Shown here: positions 16,674 to 24,891 of the stretch, in pieces | How the letters are laid out: each line of letters opens with the position of its first letter | Numbering within the stretch: position 1 is the first letter of the stretch | Source of the DNA: Streptomyces kanamyceticus | GTDB lineage: Bacteria; Actinomycetota; Actinomycetes; Streptomycetales; Streptomycetaceae | Assembly: GCF_008704495.1 (NCBI RefSeq) | Contig: NZ_CP023699.1 | Location: 7,130,001-7,194,000 of the forward strand | Length of the DNA stretch: 64,000 nucleotides | Direction of reading: 5' to 3' | Notes under the pieces: model-generated | Told to the model about the DNA's origin: nothing | Database searches by the model: none | Seen by the model: only the letters and a program-made list of their open reading frames with translations | Translations under genes and position numbers: made by a program

Positions 16674-17408
16674 TCACGCCCCGGTGGCCAGCGCGCGCCA
16701 GTACTGCTCCTTGCCCTCGTCGCGCACGACGTAGCCGAGGCCCCGCGCCATCCCCGTGAGGTCCCGCGCGTCCTGCCCGGCGTCCCGCTTCAGCGCGGCC
16801 TTCCGCGCCGCGAGCAGCGCGTGCACCTCGGCGGGCAGGTCGGGGGTGCCGGGGATCCAGCGGTGGAAGAGCGACGCGTACGGGTCGCCGTCCCGCCACG
16901 GGTAGCCGTGTGCGCGGAACGCGTCGGCGAGCGCGGCGGCGCGTGGCGCGTGCCCGCCGCGCACGAGTTCGCCGGAGTCGGCGCCGAGCAGCACGAGCTG
17001 CTTGCCGTCGACGAACACCGCGGAGACGTCGGTACGTTCGAAGGTCCGCGGCTCGTCGCCCCGCTTGATCCGCACCCGGGTGTCGGTCAGCTCCAGCGTC
17101 ATGTCCTCCGCGAGCGCCATGAGGGCGAGGACGACGCCCGCCACGAGCCCGGCCGCCATGACGAGCCCGGTCTGCCAGAGCGCGTCGAGCCCGCCGACGA
17201 ACTCGACGGCGTCCCGCCAGGGCAGCACCGGCGATCCGGACACCCAGCGGGCGAGCCGGGGCAGCGCCAGGCCGAGCGCGAGGCCGACGGCGGGCAGGCC
17301 GACGAGCAGCAGGAGGAGATCCCCGCGCGGGTGACCGAGCACGGTCGTCCCGCCGCGCGCAGCCGCGCTCTCCTGCCCCGCTCCTTCGTGGAACCGTTCG
17401 TCCGGCAT
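16674..17408 (-). CDS. Two-TM membrane protein with soluble C-terminal part (possibly YqeB family)
   Basis: A 244-residue protein. Two hydrophobic helices lie near residues 30-50 (LLLLLVGLPAVGLALGLALP) and 75-98 (TGLVMAAGLVAGVVLALMAL). A PH-like beta-rich region (MTLELTDTRVRI, VSAVFVDGKQLVLL) and an alpha-helical tail rich in Arg/Lys follow. The layout recalls YqeB/PH-like membrane proteins, but the family assignment is tentative. ATG at 17408 is chosen because upstream codons run into the divergent kinase promoter and GGAG lies about 10 nt before it. No partner gene is evident, since both neighbours have opposite orientation. Confidence 0.75.
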   Translation of the reverse strand: MPDERFHEGAGQESAAARGGTTVLGHPRGDLLLLLVGLPAVGLALGLALPRLARWVSGSPVLPWRDAVEFVGGLDALWQTGLVMAAGLVAGVVLALMALAEDMTLELTDTRVRIKRGDEPRTFERTDVSAVFVDGKQLVLLGADSGELVRGGHAPRAAALADAFRAHGYPWRDGDPYASLFHRWIPGTPDLPAEVHALLAARKAALKRDAGQDARDLTGMARGLGYVVRDEGKEQYWRALATGA

Positions 17409-17547
17409 CCCGTGGTGCTCCGTTCGTCCCCTGTGGGCGCGCCGTCGTCGACCGCCTCCTCCCGGGACGCTAGGGGCCCGGCGCCGCCCTTCGCTGCCGC
17501 CGAAAGTCGGTCGCGGTCCTACTTCGGTAGCGCGTACGGTGCCGGTC

Positions 17548-18492
17548 ATGCTGCCCGAGGTGATCACCGAGGAGGACTGGGACCGCGTCGTCCCCGACGA
17601 GAGGGTCATGCGGCCCGGTGCCGCCGACCTCTGCGCGGGGCTCGGCCTCGCCGGAGCGACCCTGACCCGCTATCCGGAGGGCTCGCAGCCGGTCTACGCC
17701 GTCGGCGACGAGCACGTCCTCAAGCTCTTCCCCGCGGCCGCTGCCCAGGACGGGATCACGGAGGCCCGCGTGCTGAGCCACGTCGAGGGCCGCCTCCCCG
17801 TCCCCACGCCCCGGGTGCACGCCGCCGGAGCGTACGAGAACGGCTGGCGCTACGTCCTGATGTCCCGCCTGAGCGGCGAGGACCTTGCCACCGCCTGGCC
17901 GCGCGCCCCGCGCGCCGACCGGGAGCGCGTGGTCACCGAGGCCGCCGAGGCGCTCGCCGCGCTGCACGCCCTGGACCCCGAGCCGCTCGCCGACGTCCTC
18001 GGGCCCGGCGACTGGGGCGCGTTCCTCGACCGGCAGCGGACCGGCGCGGTCGAGCGGCAGCGCGGGCGCGGGCTCTCCCAGGAGTGGCTCGACCAGATCC
18101 CCGGCTTCCTGGCCTCCGTCACCCTGCCGTGCGCCACCACCGAAGGAATCCCTGAACACGCCCTGCTGCACACCGAGTTCATGCGCCAGCACCTGACCGT
18201 CGAACCGGCCGACGGCTGGCGCCTCACCGGACTCCTCGACTTCGAGCCCGCCATGATCGGGGACCGGGCGTACGACTTCGTGGGCGTCGGCCTCTTCGTC
18301 ACGCGCGCCGAGCCGGGGCTGCTGGCGCGCTTCATGAAGGCGTACGGCAGGACGTACGATCCGCGCCAACTCCTCGCGTACACCCTGCTCCACGTGTACA
18401 GCAATCTGCCCTGGTATCTCCGGGAACTGCCCGCCCCGCCCGAACCGACGCTCGACGCGCTCGCCGAGACGTGGTTCGGACAGGGGCGGTAG
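17548..18492 (+). CDS. Aminoglycoside phosphotransferase-like kinase with altered catalytic loop
   Basis: A 314-residue member of the APH/choline-kinase fold, most like hygromycin-type phosphotransferases in layout. The N-lobe includes the lysine strand VLKLFP and an LMSRLSGEDLATAW hinge region. The catalytic loop, normally HGDxHxxN, reads HTEFMRQH, so the catalytic Asp is Glu and the Asn is not in place. The metal-binding DFG-like site reads LLDFEPAMIGD. The C-terminus LLAYTLLHVYSNLPWYL matches the helical tail of the family. ATG at 17548 is used; GTG at 17539 is equally possible and neither has a clear ribosome site. Because of the altered loop, phosphotransfer activity and antibiotic resistance should not be assumed. 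Confidence 0.82.
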   Translation: MLPEVITEEDWDRVVPDERVMRPGAADLCAGLGLAGATLTRYPEGSQPVYAVGDEHVLKLFPAAAAQDGITEARVLSHVEGRLPVPTPRVHAAGAYENGWRYVLMSRLSGEDLATAWPRAPRADRERVVTEAAEALAALHALDPEPLADVLGPGDWGAFLDRQRTGAVERQRGRGLSQEWLDQIPGFLASVTLPCATTEGIPEHALLHTEFMRQHLTVEPADGWRLTGLLDFEPAMIGDRAYDFVGVGLFVTRAEPGLLARFMKAYGRTYDPRQLLAYTLLHVYSNLPWYLRELPAPPEPTLDALAETWFGQGR

Positions 18493-18495
18493 GCG

Positions 18496-19308
18496 TCAGC
18501 CGACGACCGGTACCAAGGTCAGATACGCGATCCCGAGCACCCCGCGGTAGCCGTGCAGCCAGTTGGCGCGCTGGGCGTCGGCCTTCGCGCGCGTCTGCGC
18601 GGCCAGCGGGTGGCCGGGGTGGGAGGCCAGCCACTCCTCGACGTCGGAGCGGTAGGCGGATTCGAACTCCTCCCACTCCTCGTCGTTCGCCGCCTCCACC
18701 CACAGCGGGCGGAACCCCGCCTCGATCGCGGCGTCCACCAGGTCGCCGAGGGACAGGTGTTCGTCGGCGCGGGCGTCCGGCCACATCCCGGCGAGCTCGG
18801 CGGCGGTCGGCGTGCGCTGCCAGAAGCCCTCGCCGAGCACGACGCGGCCGCCGGGGTTCACCAGGCCGCGCAGGGCACGCAGCGCCTCCACCGTGGCCAG
18901 GGGCGGTTCGGCGGAGCTGAGGGCGTGGCTCGCGCCGAGGCAGAGCACCACGTCGGCGGGGCCGTGCGCGGTGTCGGTGGCCGACTCCTCGACGAACGCG
19001 GCCCGCCCACCGAGCCCACGCCCCTCGGCGTTCGCCCGCCCCCGGGCCAGATCCTCCCCGTTCAGATCGACCCCGATCCCGGTGGCTCCCGGCACCCGAT
19101 CGAGGACCCGCAACATCAACTCCCCCCATCCGCACCCGAGATCGAGCACGGAACGCGGCTCGCTCACCACGATCCGCCGAACGATCCGCTCCGCACGCGC
19201 TTCGGAGAGCGGTCCGTGAAAGGTGAGTCGGGTGAGCCGCGGGGGGCCGTCGGAGGTGGGGGCGTCGGGGGCGCCGGGAGTACGGGAAGTGCTGGAATCA
19301 ACGCTCAT
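18496..19308 (-). CDS. Class I SAM-dependent methyltransferase
   Basis: A 270-residue protein with motif I VLDLGCGWGEL near residue 55, an acidic loop GIGVDLNGEDLARGRANAE, and post-I strands ADVVLCLGASHAL. It lies 3 nt from the convergent kinase gene. A C-terminal segment with DEEWEEFESAYRSDVEEWL and HPLAAQTRAKADAQRANWL is typical of a conserved actinobacterial subfamily seen beside kinases or DoxX genes. The substrate is unknown. The start used is the first Met of the frame; the first 25 residues are low-complexity and may not be needed. Confidence 0.88.
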   Translation of the reverse strand: MSVDSSTSRTPGAPDAPTSDGPPRLTRLTFHGPLSEARAERIVRRIVVSEPRSVLDLGCGWGELMLRVLDRVPGATGIGVDLNGEDLARGRANAEGRGLGGRAAFVEESATDTAHGPADVVLCLGASHALSSAEPPLATVEALRALRGLVNPGGRVVLGEGFWQRTPTAAELAGMWPDARADEHLSLGDLVDAAIEAGFRPLWVEAANDEEWEEFESAYRSDVEEWLASHPGHPLAAQTRAKADAQRANWLHGYRGVLGIAYLTLVPVVG

Positions 19309-19362
19309 GGCCGTGGACGCTAACGTGTCGCCCGCTCAGGGGAACAACGAATTTCCCTCCGC

Positions 19363-19914
19363 CTATGCCACTCCCTCTCCCTCCTCCTCACCCTCGCCCG
19401 CCCCTCCCACCGTCCTCTTCCTGGCCCCCAGCGTCGCGAGTACGCCGATCGCCGTGCCCGCCAGGGCTGCCGGGACCATCCAGGTGCGGTTGAGTGCGTG
19501 GCCCAGGGCGTGGTCGGCGGAGTAGCGGCCGGGGCCCGTTACCGCGAGGGTCGCCGCGGTCAGGCCCAGGAAGGCCGGGTACTCGTAGCCGCCGCCCTGG
19601 CTGAAGAATCCGTTGGGTGCGTGCACGGCCGTGGCGCCCGCCATCGCGCCCGCTGCCGCCGCGCCCGCCGCCGGTGTCGCGAGGCCCAGCGCGAGCAGGA
19701 CCCCGCCGCCCGCCTCCGAGACCCCCGCGACCAGCGCGTTCAGCTTGCCCGGCGCGTAGCCGACGGACTCCATGAAGGCGCCGGTGCCCTCGATGCCGCC
19801 GCCGCCGAACCAGCCGAACAGCTTCTGGGCGCCGTGCGCGGCGAGCACCCCGCCGGTTCCCGCGCGGAGCAGCAGCAGGCCGAGGTCACGGCGGTCGAGG
19901 CACGAGCAGGTCAT
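19363..19914 (-). CDS. DoxX family membrane protein
   Basis: A 183-residue protein with four predicted membrane helices. The DoxX signature is near the start: LGLLLLRAGTGGVLAAHGAQ, then KLFGWFGG. It also has VGYAPGKLNALVAGVSEAGGG and GGYEYPAFLGLTAATLAV. DoxX proteins are inner-membrane proteins linked to redox and thiol stress, without a firmly assigned reaction. ATG at 19914 is chosen because GGGAG lies 6-7 nt upstream; the longer reading adds 15 residues without a ribosome site. The tail ends in an acidic Glu/Gly run. It is a single gene, divergent from the NTF2-like gene across a large foldback. Confidence 0.9.
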   Translation of the reverse strand: MTCSCLDRRDLGLLLLRAGTGGVLAAHGAQKLFGWFGGGGIEGTGAFMESVGYAPGKLNALVAGVSEAGGGVLLALGLATPAAGAAAAGAMAGATAVHAPNGFFSQGGGYEYPAFLGLTAATLAVTGPGRYSADHALGHALNRTWMVPAALAGTAIGVLATLGARKRTVGGAGEGEEEGEGVA

Positions 19915-19993
19915 GGGAACTCCCGGGGTCTCTCCGAGGGCGGTCGGGTCCGCTCCCACCGTCCAACGGAGCGGCGCCGGGCACCCTGCCCAC

Positions 19994-20147
19994 GGGGCCG
20001 TACGGGTGACACGCGTACGGCCCCGTCAGGGGCGCGGGGAACTGCGCGCTCAGCGCGCGAAGAGCCGCAGTCGCGTCTGCCGAGGTCCCCGCAGACGCGT
20101 CCGCGGGTCGTTCGCGGCCGCTCGCGCGGTTCCCCGCGCCCCTGACG
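19994..20147. repeat. Composite foldback element with dispersed copies
   Basis: Three nested or adjacent inverted repeats lie in the divergent DoxX/NTF2 gap. They are a 10-bp stem (19994-20003 with 20015-20024), an outer 25-bp pair with one mismatch (20024-20048 with 20123-20147), and an inner 9-bp stem CGCGTCTGC (20072-20080 with 20091-20099). The 25-bp arm sequence (core GCGCAGTTCCCCGCGCCCC and its complement) recurs at 48771-48796, so it is a dispersed element rather than a local operator. Confidence 0.75.
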
Positions 20148-20196
20148 GGCGCCCGCACCGGTGGCGCCGAGGATGCCCTGGTGTGACCGTGGGCCC

Positions 20197-20523
20197 ATGA
20201 GCATCCAAGTGAACCGGCTCGCCGACCCCGTGGTCCGCGACTTCGTCGTCGCCGTGAACGCCCACGACACGGGCGCCTTCAACGCCCTGCTCACGCCCGG
20301 CGCGACCATGGCCGACGACGGCTCCGACCGGGACATCGCCGACTGGACGGACCGGGAGATCTTCTCCAGCAACGGCCACATGGACATCGAGTCGGAGTCG
20401 GACGGCGGCCGCACGCTGCTCGTCACGTTCCGGAACGACACCTGGGGCGAGATGCGCACGAAGTGGCACTTCACCGTCGACGGCGCGGGCAAGATCTCCC
20501 GTTTCGAGACCGGCCAGGCCTGA
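20197..20523 (+). CDS. SnoaL/NTF2-like protein
   Basis: A 108-residue cone-shaped NTF2-fold protein: an N-terminal helix (DPVVRDFVVAVNAHDTGAF), a helix-loop NALLTPGATMADDG, and curved strands ending TKWHFTVDGAGKISRFETGQ. Such proteins are small ligand-binding or isomerase-type enzymes; no catalytic assignment is possible here. ATG at 20197 matches the start of the fold. It is convergent with the PhzF gene, with an 18-nt gap. Confidence 0.85.
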   Translation: MSIQVNRLADPVVRDFVVAVNAHDTGAFNALLTPGATMADDGSDRDIADWTDREIFSSNGHMDIESESDGGRTLLVTFRNDTWGEMRTKWHFTVDGAGKISRFETGQA

Positions 20524-20541
20524 CGCCGGGCGGCGGGAGGG

Positions 20542-21426
20542 TCAGGACGGGATCCGTACCGCCGTCCCGCTCACCCGTACCCGCGCGTCCCCCTCCCGCA
20601 GCGTCACCGTCAGTACGCCGGGCCTGCCCATGTCCGCCCCCTGGTGCAGGGTGAGTTCCGCGTCGGCGGGCACCAGGCCGAGTTCGCGCGCGTACGCGCC
20701 GAAGGCCGCGGCGGCGGCGCCCGTCGCCGGGTCCTCCACGACGCCGCCGACCGGGAACGGGTCGCGCACGTGGAAGACGAAGTCGCTCTCGCGCCACACC
20801 AGTTGGACGGTGGTCAGGTCCAGGCGGCGCATCAGCGCTTCGAGGCGCGCGAAGTCGTACGAGAGGTCGGCGAGCCGCGCCCGCGTCGCGGCGGCGAGCA
20901 CGAGGTGGCGGGCGCCCGCGAACGCGATGCGCGGCGGCAGCGCGGCGTCGAGCTCGCCCGCGTCCCAGCCGAGCGCGGCGAGCGCCTCGGCGACGTCGTC
21001 CCCGGCGGCCGCCTCGACGCGCGGCGCGACGCTGGTGAGCGTGGCCCGCACCGTGCCCGCCGCCCGGGAGACCGTCACCGGCACCGTGCCCGCCCGCGTC
21101 GCGAACACGAACTCACCCACCCCGTCCCGCTCGGCGAGCGCCACCGCGGTGGCCACGGTGGCGTGCCCGCAGAAGGGCACCTCGGCCTTGGGGCTGAAGT
21201 AGCGGACGGCGTAGGCCCGTTCGGCGCCCGCCGGGTCCGGGGTGAGGAACGCCGTCTCGCTGTAGCCGAGTCCGGCCGCGATCGCGAGCATCGCCGCGTC
21301 GTCGAGGCCCGCCGCGTCGAGGACGACCCCGGCGGGGTTGCCGCCCGCGGGGTCGGTGGCGAAGGCCGTGTAGCGCAACACATCAGGGGCGGTGCCGGGG
21401 GAGTCCCCGGCGTTGTTCGTCGTCAT
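20542..21426 (-). CDS. PhzF-family isomerase/epimerase-fold protein
   Basis: A 294-residue protein with the two-domain diaminopimelate-epimerase fold. PhzF hallmarks are GNPAGVVLDA near residue 30, the catalytic Glu in GYSETAFL, FSPKAEVPFCGHATVATA, and the C-terminal DPATGAAAAAF. In phenazine producers PhzF isomerises DHHA; here no phenazine genes are nearby, so this is a generic PhzF-like enzyme of unknown substrate. Met at 21426 is used; a second Met four codons upstream (21438) is possible. It is transcribed alone and convergent with the NTF2-like gene. Confidence 0.88.
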   Translation of the reverse strand: MTTNNAGDSPGTAPDVLRYTAFATDPAGGNPAGVVLDAAGLDDAAMLAIAAGLGYSETAFLTPDPAGAERAYAVRYFSPKAEVPFCGHATVATAVALAERDGVGEFVFATRAGTVPVTVSRAAGTVRATLTSVAPRVEAAAGDDVAEALAALGWDAGELDAALPPRIAFAGARHLVLAAATRARLADLSYDFARLEALMRRLDLTTVQLVWRESDFVFHVRDPFPVGGVVEDPATGAAAAAFGAYARELGLVPADAELTLHQGADMGRPGVLTVTLREGDARVRVSGTAVRIPS

Positions 21427-21529
21427 GTCGCAGGGCAACCACTCCGCGCTCCGGGAGATTCCCGCGGCCCCAACCGCGGGTTCCGGTCCTTCGCGGAGCG
21501 GTTGCCCTGCCCCCTCCCCTTCGCGGTGG

Positions 21530-22000
21530 TCAGTGGCAGTTCTTGTAGCCGCGGTCGGCGCGCGTCCAGGAGCAGGAGTCCTGGAGCGAACCGCTGGGCT
21601 TGACGAGGCGGGCCTTGTCGCTGGTGTTGTTCCAGACGTAGCTGCCGCGGCCCCAGTAGCGCACGCCCGAGGCGTCGCGGCCCTTGCCGGTGCGGACCTT
21701 GACGGTCTTGCCCGCGCCGATCTTGTAGCTGCCGAAGGTGTACGTGTAGCCGGTGTTGTCCTTCAGCTTGTAGCCCTTGAGCTGGACCGTGGAGCGGGAG
21801 CTGTTGTGGATGTTCACCCACTCCGCGTTCAGCGAGGAGTTGCTGCGGTTGTCACGGCCCGGGCTGTCGTACTGGATGTAGCCCAGGTGCAGTCCGCCCT
21901 GGTGCCGGACGGTCGCCGCCGACGCGGGCGAGGCGGCGAGCAGCGACACCGAGAGGGCGGTGGCCGCGAGGACGGCGGGGGCGGCGATGCGTATGCGCAA
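21530..22000 (-). CDS. Secreted lamin-tail-domain (LTD) protein
   Basis: A 156-residue exported protein. The start is probably TTG at 22000, with GGAG 6 nt upstream; this gives a clean signal peptide (RIRIAAPAVLAATALSVSLL) and an AxA site at ASPASAA. The mature domain matches the lamin-tail fold: LNAEWVNIHNSSRSTVQLKG, YTYTFGSYKIGAGKTVKVRT, then YVWNNTSDKARLVKPSG and a C-terminal Cys pair. LTD proteins in Streptomyces are secreted and of unknown role, often thought to bind nucleic acid or envelope components. It lies downstream of the SDR gene in the same direction with a 121-nt gap. Confidence 0.85.
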   Translation of the reverse strand: MRIRIAAPAVLAATALSVSLLAASPASAATVRHQGGLHLGYIQYDSPGRDNRSNSSLNAEWVNIHNSSRSTVQLKGYKLKDNTGYTYTFGSYKIGAGKTVKVRTGKGRDASGVRYWGRGSYVWNNTSDKARLVKPSGSLQDSCSWTRADRGYKNCH

Positions 22001-22121
22001 GGAGTGCTCCAAGTGTGAAGTTCTCGTGGAGAGAAGCTGAGCATACGGGGTGCGCTGAGCGGGATTGAGGCGGTAGGTCCCATTCCACTTGTGCAGATTT
22101 CCCTCCGGTGGCCGCGTGGCG

Positions 22122-22895
22122 TCAACCCCGCCCGACGTACGGCATGTTGGTCGCAAGCACCGTCGCGAACTGCACGTTCGCCTCCAGCGGCAGCTCCGCC
22201 ATGTGCCGCACCGTGCGCGCCACGTCGGCCACGTCCATCACCGGCTCGCTCGCCAGCGAGCCGTTCGCCTGGAGGATCCCGGACTGCATGCGCTCGGTCA
22301 TGTCGGTCGCGGCGTTGCCGATGTCGATCTGCCCCACCGCGATCCGGTACGGGCGGCCGTCCAGGGAGAGGGACTTGGTCAGGCCCGTCAGGGCGTGCTT
22401 CGTCGCCGTGTACGCCACCGAGTGCGGGCGCGGCGCGTGGGCCGAGATCGAGCCGTTGTTGATGATCCGCCCGCCCTGCGGATCCTGCTCCTTCATCTGC
22501 CGGAACGCGGCCTGGGCGCACAGGAACGCGCCGTTGAGGTTGGTGTCGACGACATGGCGCCAGGCATCGTAGGGGAGTTCCTCGACCGGGACGCCGCCGG
22601 GACCGAACGTACCGGCGTTGTTGAAGAGCAGATCGAGGCGGCCGAAGCGCTCGCGCACGCCCGCGAAGAGCGCGGCCACGTCCTCGGGCCGCGCCACGTC
22701 CGTGCGTACGCACAGGGTCGCGCCGTCCTTCGCGGAGGCGAGGGCGGCCGTCTCCTCGAGGGTCTCCGTGCGGCGGCCCGCGAGCGCCACCGACCATCCT
22801 GCGGCGAGCAGTTCGAGGGCGACGGAACGGCCGATCCCGGAGCCCGCTCCGGTCACCACGGCGGTCTTCGTCGGTGCAGTTCGCTCAGCGTTCAT
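22122..22895 (-). CDS. Short-chain dehydrogenase/reductase
   Basis: A 257-residue classical SDR using NAD(P)H. It has the cofactor motif [10 protein letters not shown] at the N-terminus, an Arg pair after strand 2 (AGRRTE) favouring NADPH, NNAG, a catalytic Ser in NNGSIS, and YTATK with the catalytic Tyr and Lys. The substrate is unknown. ATG at 22895 begins the fold. The apparently longer reading frame upstream is antisense to the phosphatase gene and is an artefact of GC bias. It is divergent from phoD. Confidence 0.92.
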   Translation of the reverse strand: MNAERTAPTKTAVVTGAGSGIGRSVALELLAAGWSVALAGRRTETLEETAALASAKDGATLCVRTDVARPEDVAALFAGVRERFGRLDLLFNNAGTFGPGGVPVEELPYDAWRHVVDTNLNGAFLCAQAAFRQMKEQDPQGGRIINNGSISAHAPRPHSVAYTATKHALTGLTKSLSLDGRPYRIAVGQIDIGNAATDMTERMQSGILQANGSLASEPVMDVADVARTVRHMAELPLEANVQFATVLATNMPYVGRG

Positions 22896-22997
22896 GGCCC
22901 CGCAGCGTACGGGAGGGCTGTCCACGCGGACATCATCCGACCGCCATGCGGCTGTTGTGTACGCGACAGTCGGGCGTCGTCCCCCGCCACTTCCATG

Positions 22998-23020
22998 CCC
23001 CTGACACCAATCGTCAGGGG
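22998..23020. promoter_or_regulatory. 8-bp inverted repeat before the phoD ribosome site
   Basis: CCCCTGAC (22998-23005) is inverted at 23013-23020 around a 7-nt gap, directly before the AGGG ribosome site of the phosphatase. It could be an operator or an RNA hairpin that limits translation. No GTTCACC-type PHO-box direct repeats were found here. Confidence 0.35.
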
Positions 23021-23027
23021 AGGGTCC

Positions 23028-24662
23028 ATGACCACCGCAGGCCAGCACCACGCACCCGAACTGAAGGCAGCGGCACGCCACTTGGGGCGCCGCAGGTTCC
23101 TCACCGTCACGGGGGCCGCCGCCGCGCTCGCCTTCGCCACCGAGCTGCCCAGCGCGGGCGTAGCGAGCGCCGCCGATCTTGACGGGCGCAGGATCAAGGA
23201 CAACCCCTTCACCCTCGGTGTCGCCTCCGGCGACCCGCTGCCCGGATCCGTACTGCTGTGGACCCGGCTGGCCCCCGCCCCCTACGAGCCGGGCGGCGGC
23301 CTGCCCAAACAGCGCGTCACCGTCCAGTGGGAGCTCGCCCACGACGCCCGCTTCCGGCGCGTCGCCAGACGAGGCACGGTGACCGCGCACCCGGAGTTCA
23401 GCCACAGCGTGCACGTCGAGGCCGACCACCTCGAAGCGGGCCGGACCTACTACTTCCGCTTCAAGGCGGGCACGTGGGTCAGCGAGACGGGCCGCACCCG
23501 CACCGCGCCCCCGACCGGCAGCCGCCCCGGCGCGCTCACCCTCGCCGCGGTCTCCTGCCAGGCGTACCACGACGGCTACTTCACCGCGTACAAGCACCTC
23601 GCGCAGGACGACGTCGACGTCGTCTTCCACCTCGGCGACTACCTCTACGAGTACGCGGTCGACGCGGTCGGTGGTGCCCGCAAGTACACCGACCGCACGC
23701 TGCCCGCGCACTACAACAAGGAGACCCAGACCCTGGAGGACTACCGCCTGCGATACGCCCTCTACAAGTCCGACCCCGACCTGCGCGCCGCCCACGCCGC
23801 GCACCCCTTCGTCGTCACCTGGGACGACCACGAGGCCGAGAACAACTACGCGGGCGACATCTCCGAGAACGACGACCCGCCCGCCGAGTTCCTGCTGCGC
23901 CGCGCCGCCGCCTACCGCGCGTACTGGGAGAACCAGCCGCTGCGCCGCCAGCAGCTGCCGAGCGGCCCCGACGCCCAGCTCTACCGCCGTCTCGGCTGGG
24001 GCCGCCTCGCCCAGTTCGACATCCTCGACACCCGGCAGTACCGCTCCGACCAGGCGTACGGCGACACGGCCCACGCCCCGGGACCCGAGTCGGACGACCC
24101 GGCGCGCACCATCACCGGCGCCACCCAGGAGCGCTGGCTCATCGAAGGATGGCGCCGCTCGCGCGCGCTGTGGAACCTCGTCCCGCAGCAGGTCACCTTC
24201 TCCCAGCGCAAGCTGGACCTCACCGCGCAGGCGAAGCTCTCCATGGACGCCTGGGACGGCTACCGGGCCTCGCGGCAGCGGGTCCTCGCGGGCGCGAAGG
24301 CCGCGGACCTGGAGAACCTCATGATCCTCACCGGCGACGTGCACGTCGGCTACGCCTTCGACATCAAGGACGACTTCGACGACCCGTCCTCCAAGACCCT
24401 CGGCACGGAGATCGTCGCCACGTCCATCGCCAGCGGCAAGGACGGCGCGGACAAGCCGGCCAACTGGGACACGTACACCAAGGCCAACCCCCACATGAAG
24501 TTCTACAACGGCCGCCGCGGCTATGTGACGGTCGCCCTGGACAGGGAGGCGGCGCGGGCGGACTTCAAGACGGTGAACGCCGTGACGACGCCGGGGGCGC
24601 CCATCAAGACGGCGGCGTCTTTCCTCACGGAGTCGGGCAACCCGGGGCTGCACTCGGCGTAG
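23028..24662 (+). CDS. phoD: Tat-exported alkaline phosphatase D
   Basis: A 544-residue PhoD phosphodiesterase/phosphatase that releases phosphate from extracellular organic phosphate using Fe and Ca. The N-terminus has a twin-arginine signal ([19 protein letters not shown]) followed by an AxA region near SAGVASA. A PhoD N-terminal domain ([20 protein letters not shown]) precedes the metallophosphatase core with [30 protein letters not shown] and [10 protein letters not shown]. Length and motif order are normal. ATG at 23028 has GGGAGGG about 4 nt upstream. It is a monocistronic gene followed by a large inverted repeat that may terminate it. Confidence 0.95.
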   Translation: MTTAGQHHAPELKAAARHLGRRRFLTVTGAAAALAFATELPSAGVASAADLDGRRIKDNPFTLGVASGDPLPGSVLLWTRLAPAPYEPGGGLPKQRVTVQWELAHDARFRRVARRGTVTAHPEFSHSVHVEADHLEAGRTYYFRFKAGTWVSETGRTRTAPPTGSRPGALTLAAVSCQAYHDGYFTAYKHLAQDDVDVVFHLGDYLYEYAVDAVGGARKYTDRTLPAHYNKETQTLEDYRLRYALYKSDPDLRAAHAAHPFVVTWDDHEAENNYAGDISENDDPPAEFLLRRAAAYRAYWENQPLRRQQLPSGPDAQLYRRLGWGRLAQFDILDTRQYRSDQAYGDTAHAPGPESDDPARTITGATQERWLIEGWRRSRALWNLVPQQVTFSQRKLDLTAQAKLSMDAWDGYRASRQRVLAGAKAADLENLMILTGDVHVGYAFDIKDDFDDPSSKTLGTEIVATSIASGKDGADKPANWDTYTKANPHMKFYNGRRGYVTVALDREAARADFKTVNAVTTPGAPIKTAASFLTESGNPGLHSA

Positions 24663-24691
24663 CTCCTCCTGGGGCTCCGCCCCAGACCCCG

Positions 24692-24786
24692 CTCCTCAAA
24701 CGCCGGAGGGGCTGATTTCTTCGCGGCGCGGCTGATCAATTTTCGGCGCGGGCCGGAAATTCTCAGCCCGTCCGGCGTTTGAGGAC
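24692..24786. repeat. Inverted 24-bp arms of a dispersed Streptomyces-type repeat
   Basis: The arm at 24692-24715 (core TCAAACGCCGGAGGGGCTGA) is inverted at 24763-24786 with 22 of 24 positions matching, separated by 47 nt. The same core forms the terminator at 46594-46633. Here it follows phoD and precedes a same-strand gene, so it may act as a terminator. Confidence 0.7.
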
Positions 24787-24891
24787 GAACTCGGCGAAGC
24801 CGGTGATTTCCGCCAGCCCCGTGCACCGGTCCACGGCGGAGCCCGGAGCTGCGACCATGGTCATGGATCCAAGACCACTGGGAGGGGCACG

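Noticed and set aside
20542..21426. Phenazine pathway based on the PhzF-like gene
   Set aside because: No other phz gene is nearby; PhzF-fold proteins are common with other or unknown roles.
22089..23027. Upstream extension of the PhoD frame
   Set aside because: It is antisense to a clear SDR gene; the Tat signal begins at 23028 with a good ribosome site.
22896..23027. PHO box upstream of phoD
   Set aside because: No GTTCACC-type direct repeats were found; only an 8-bp inverted repeat is visible.
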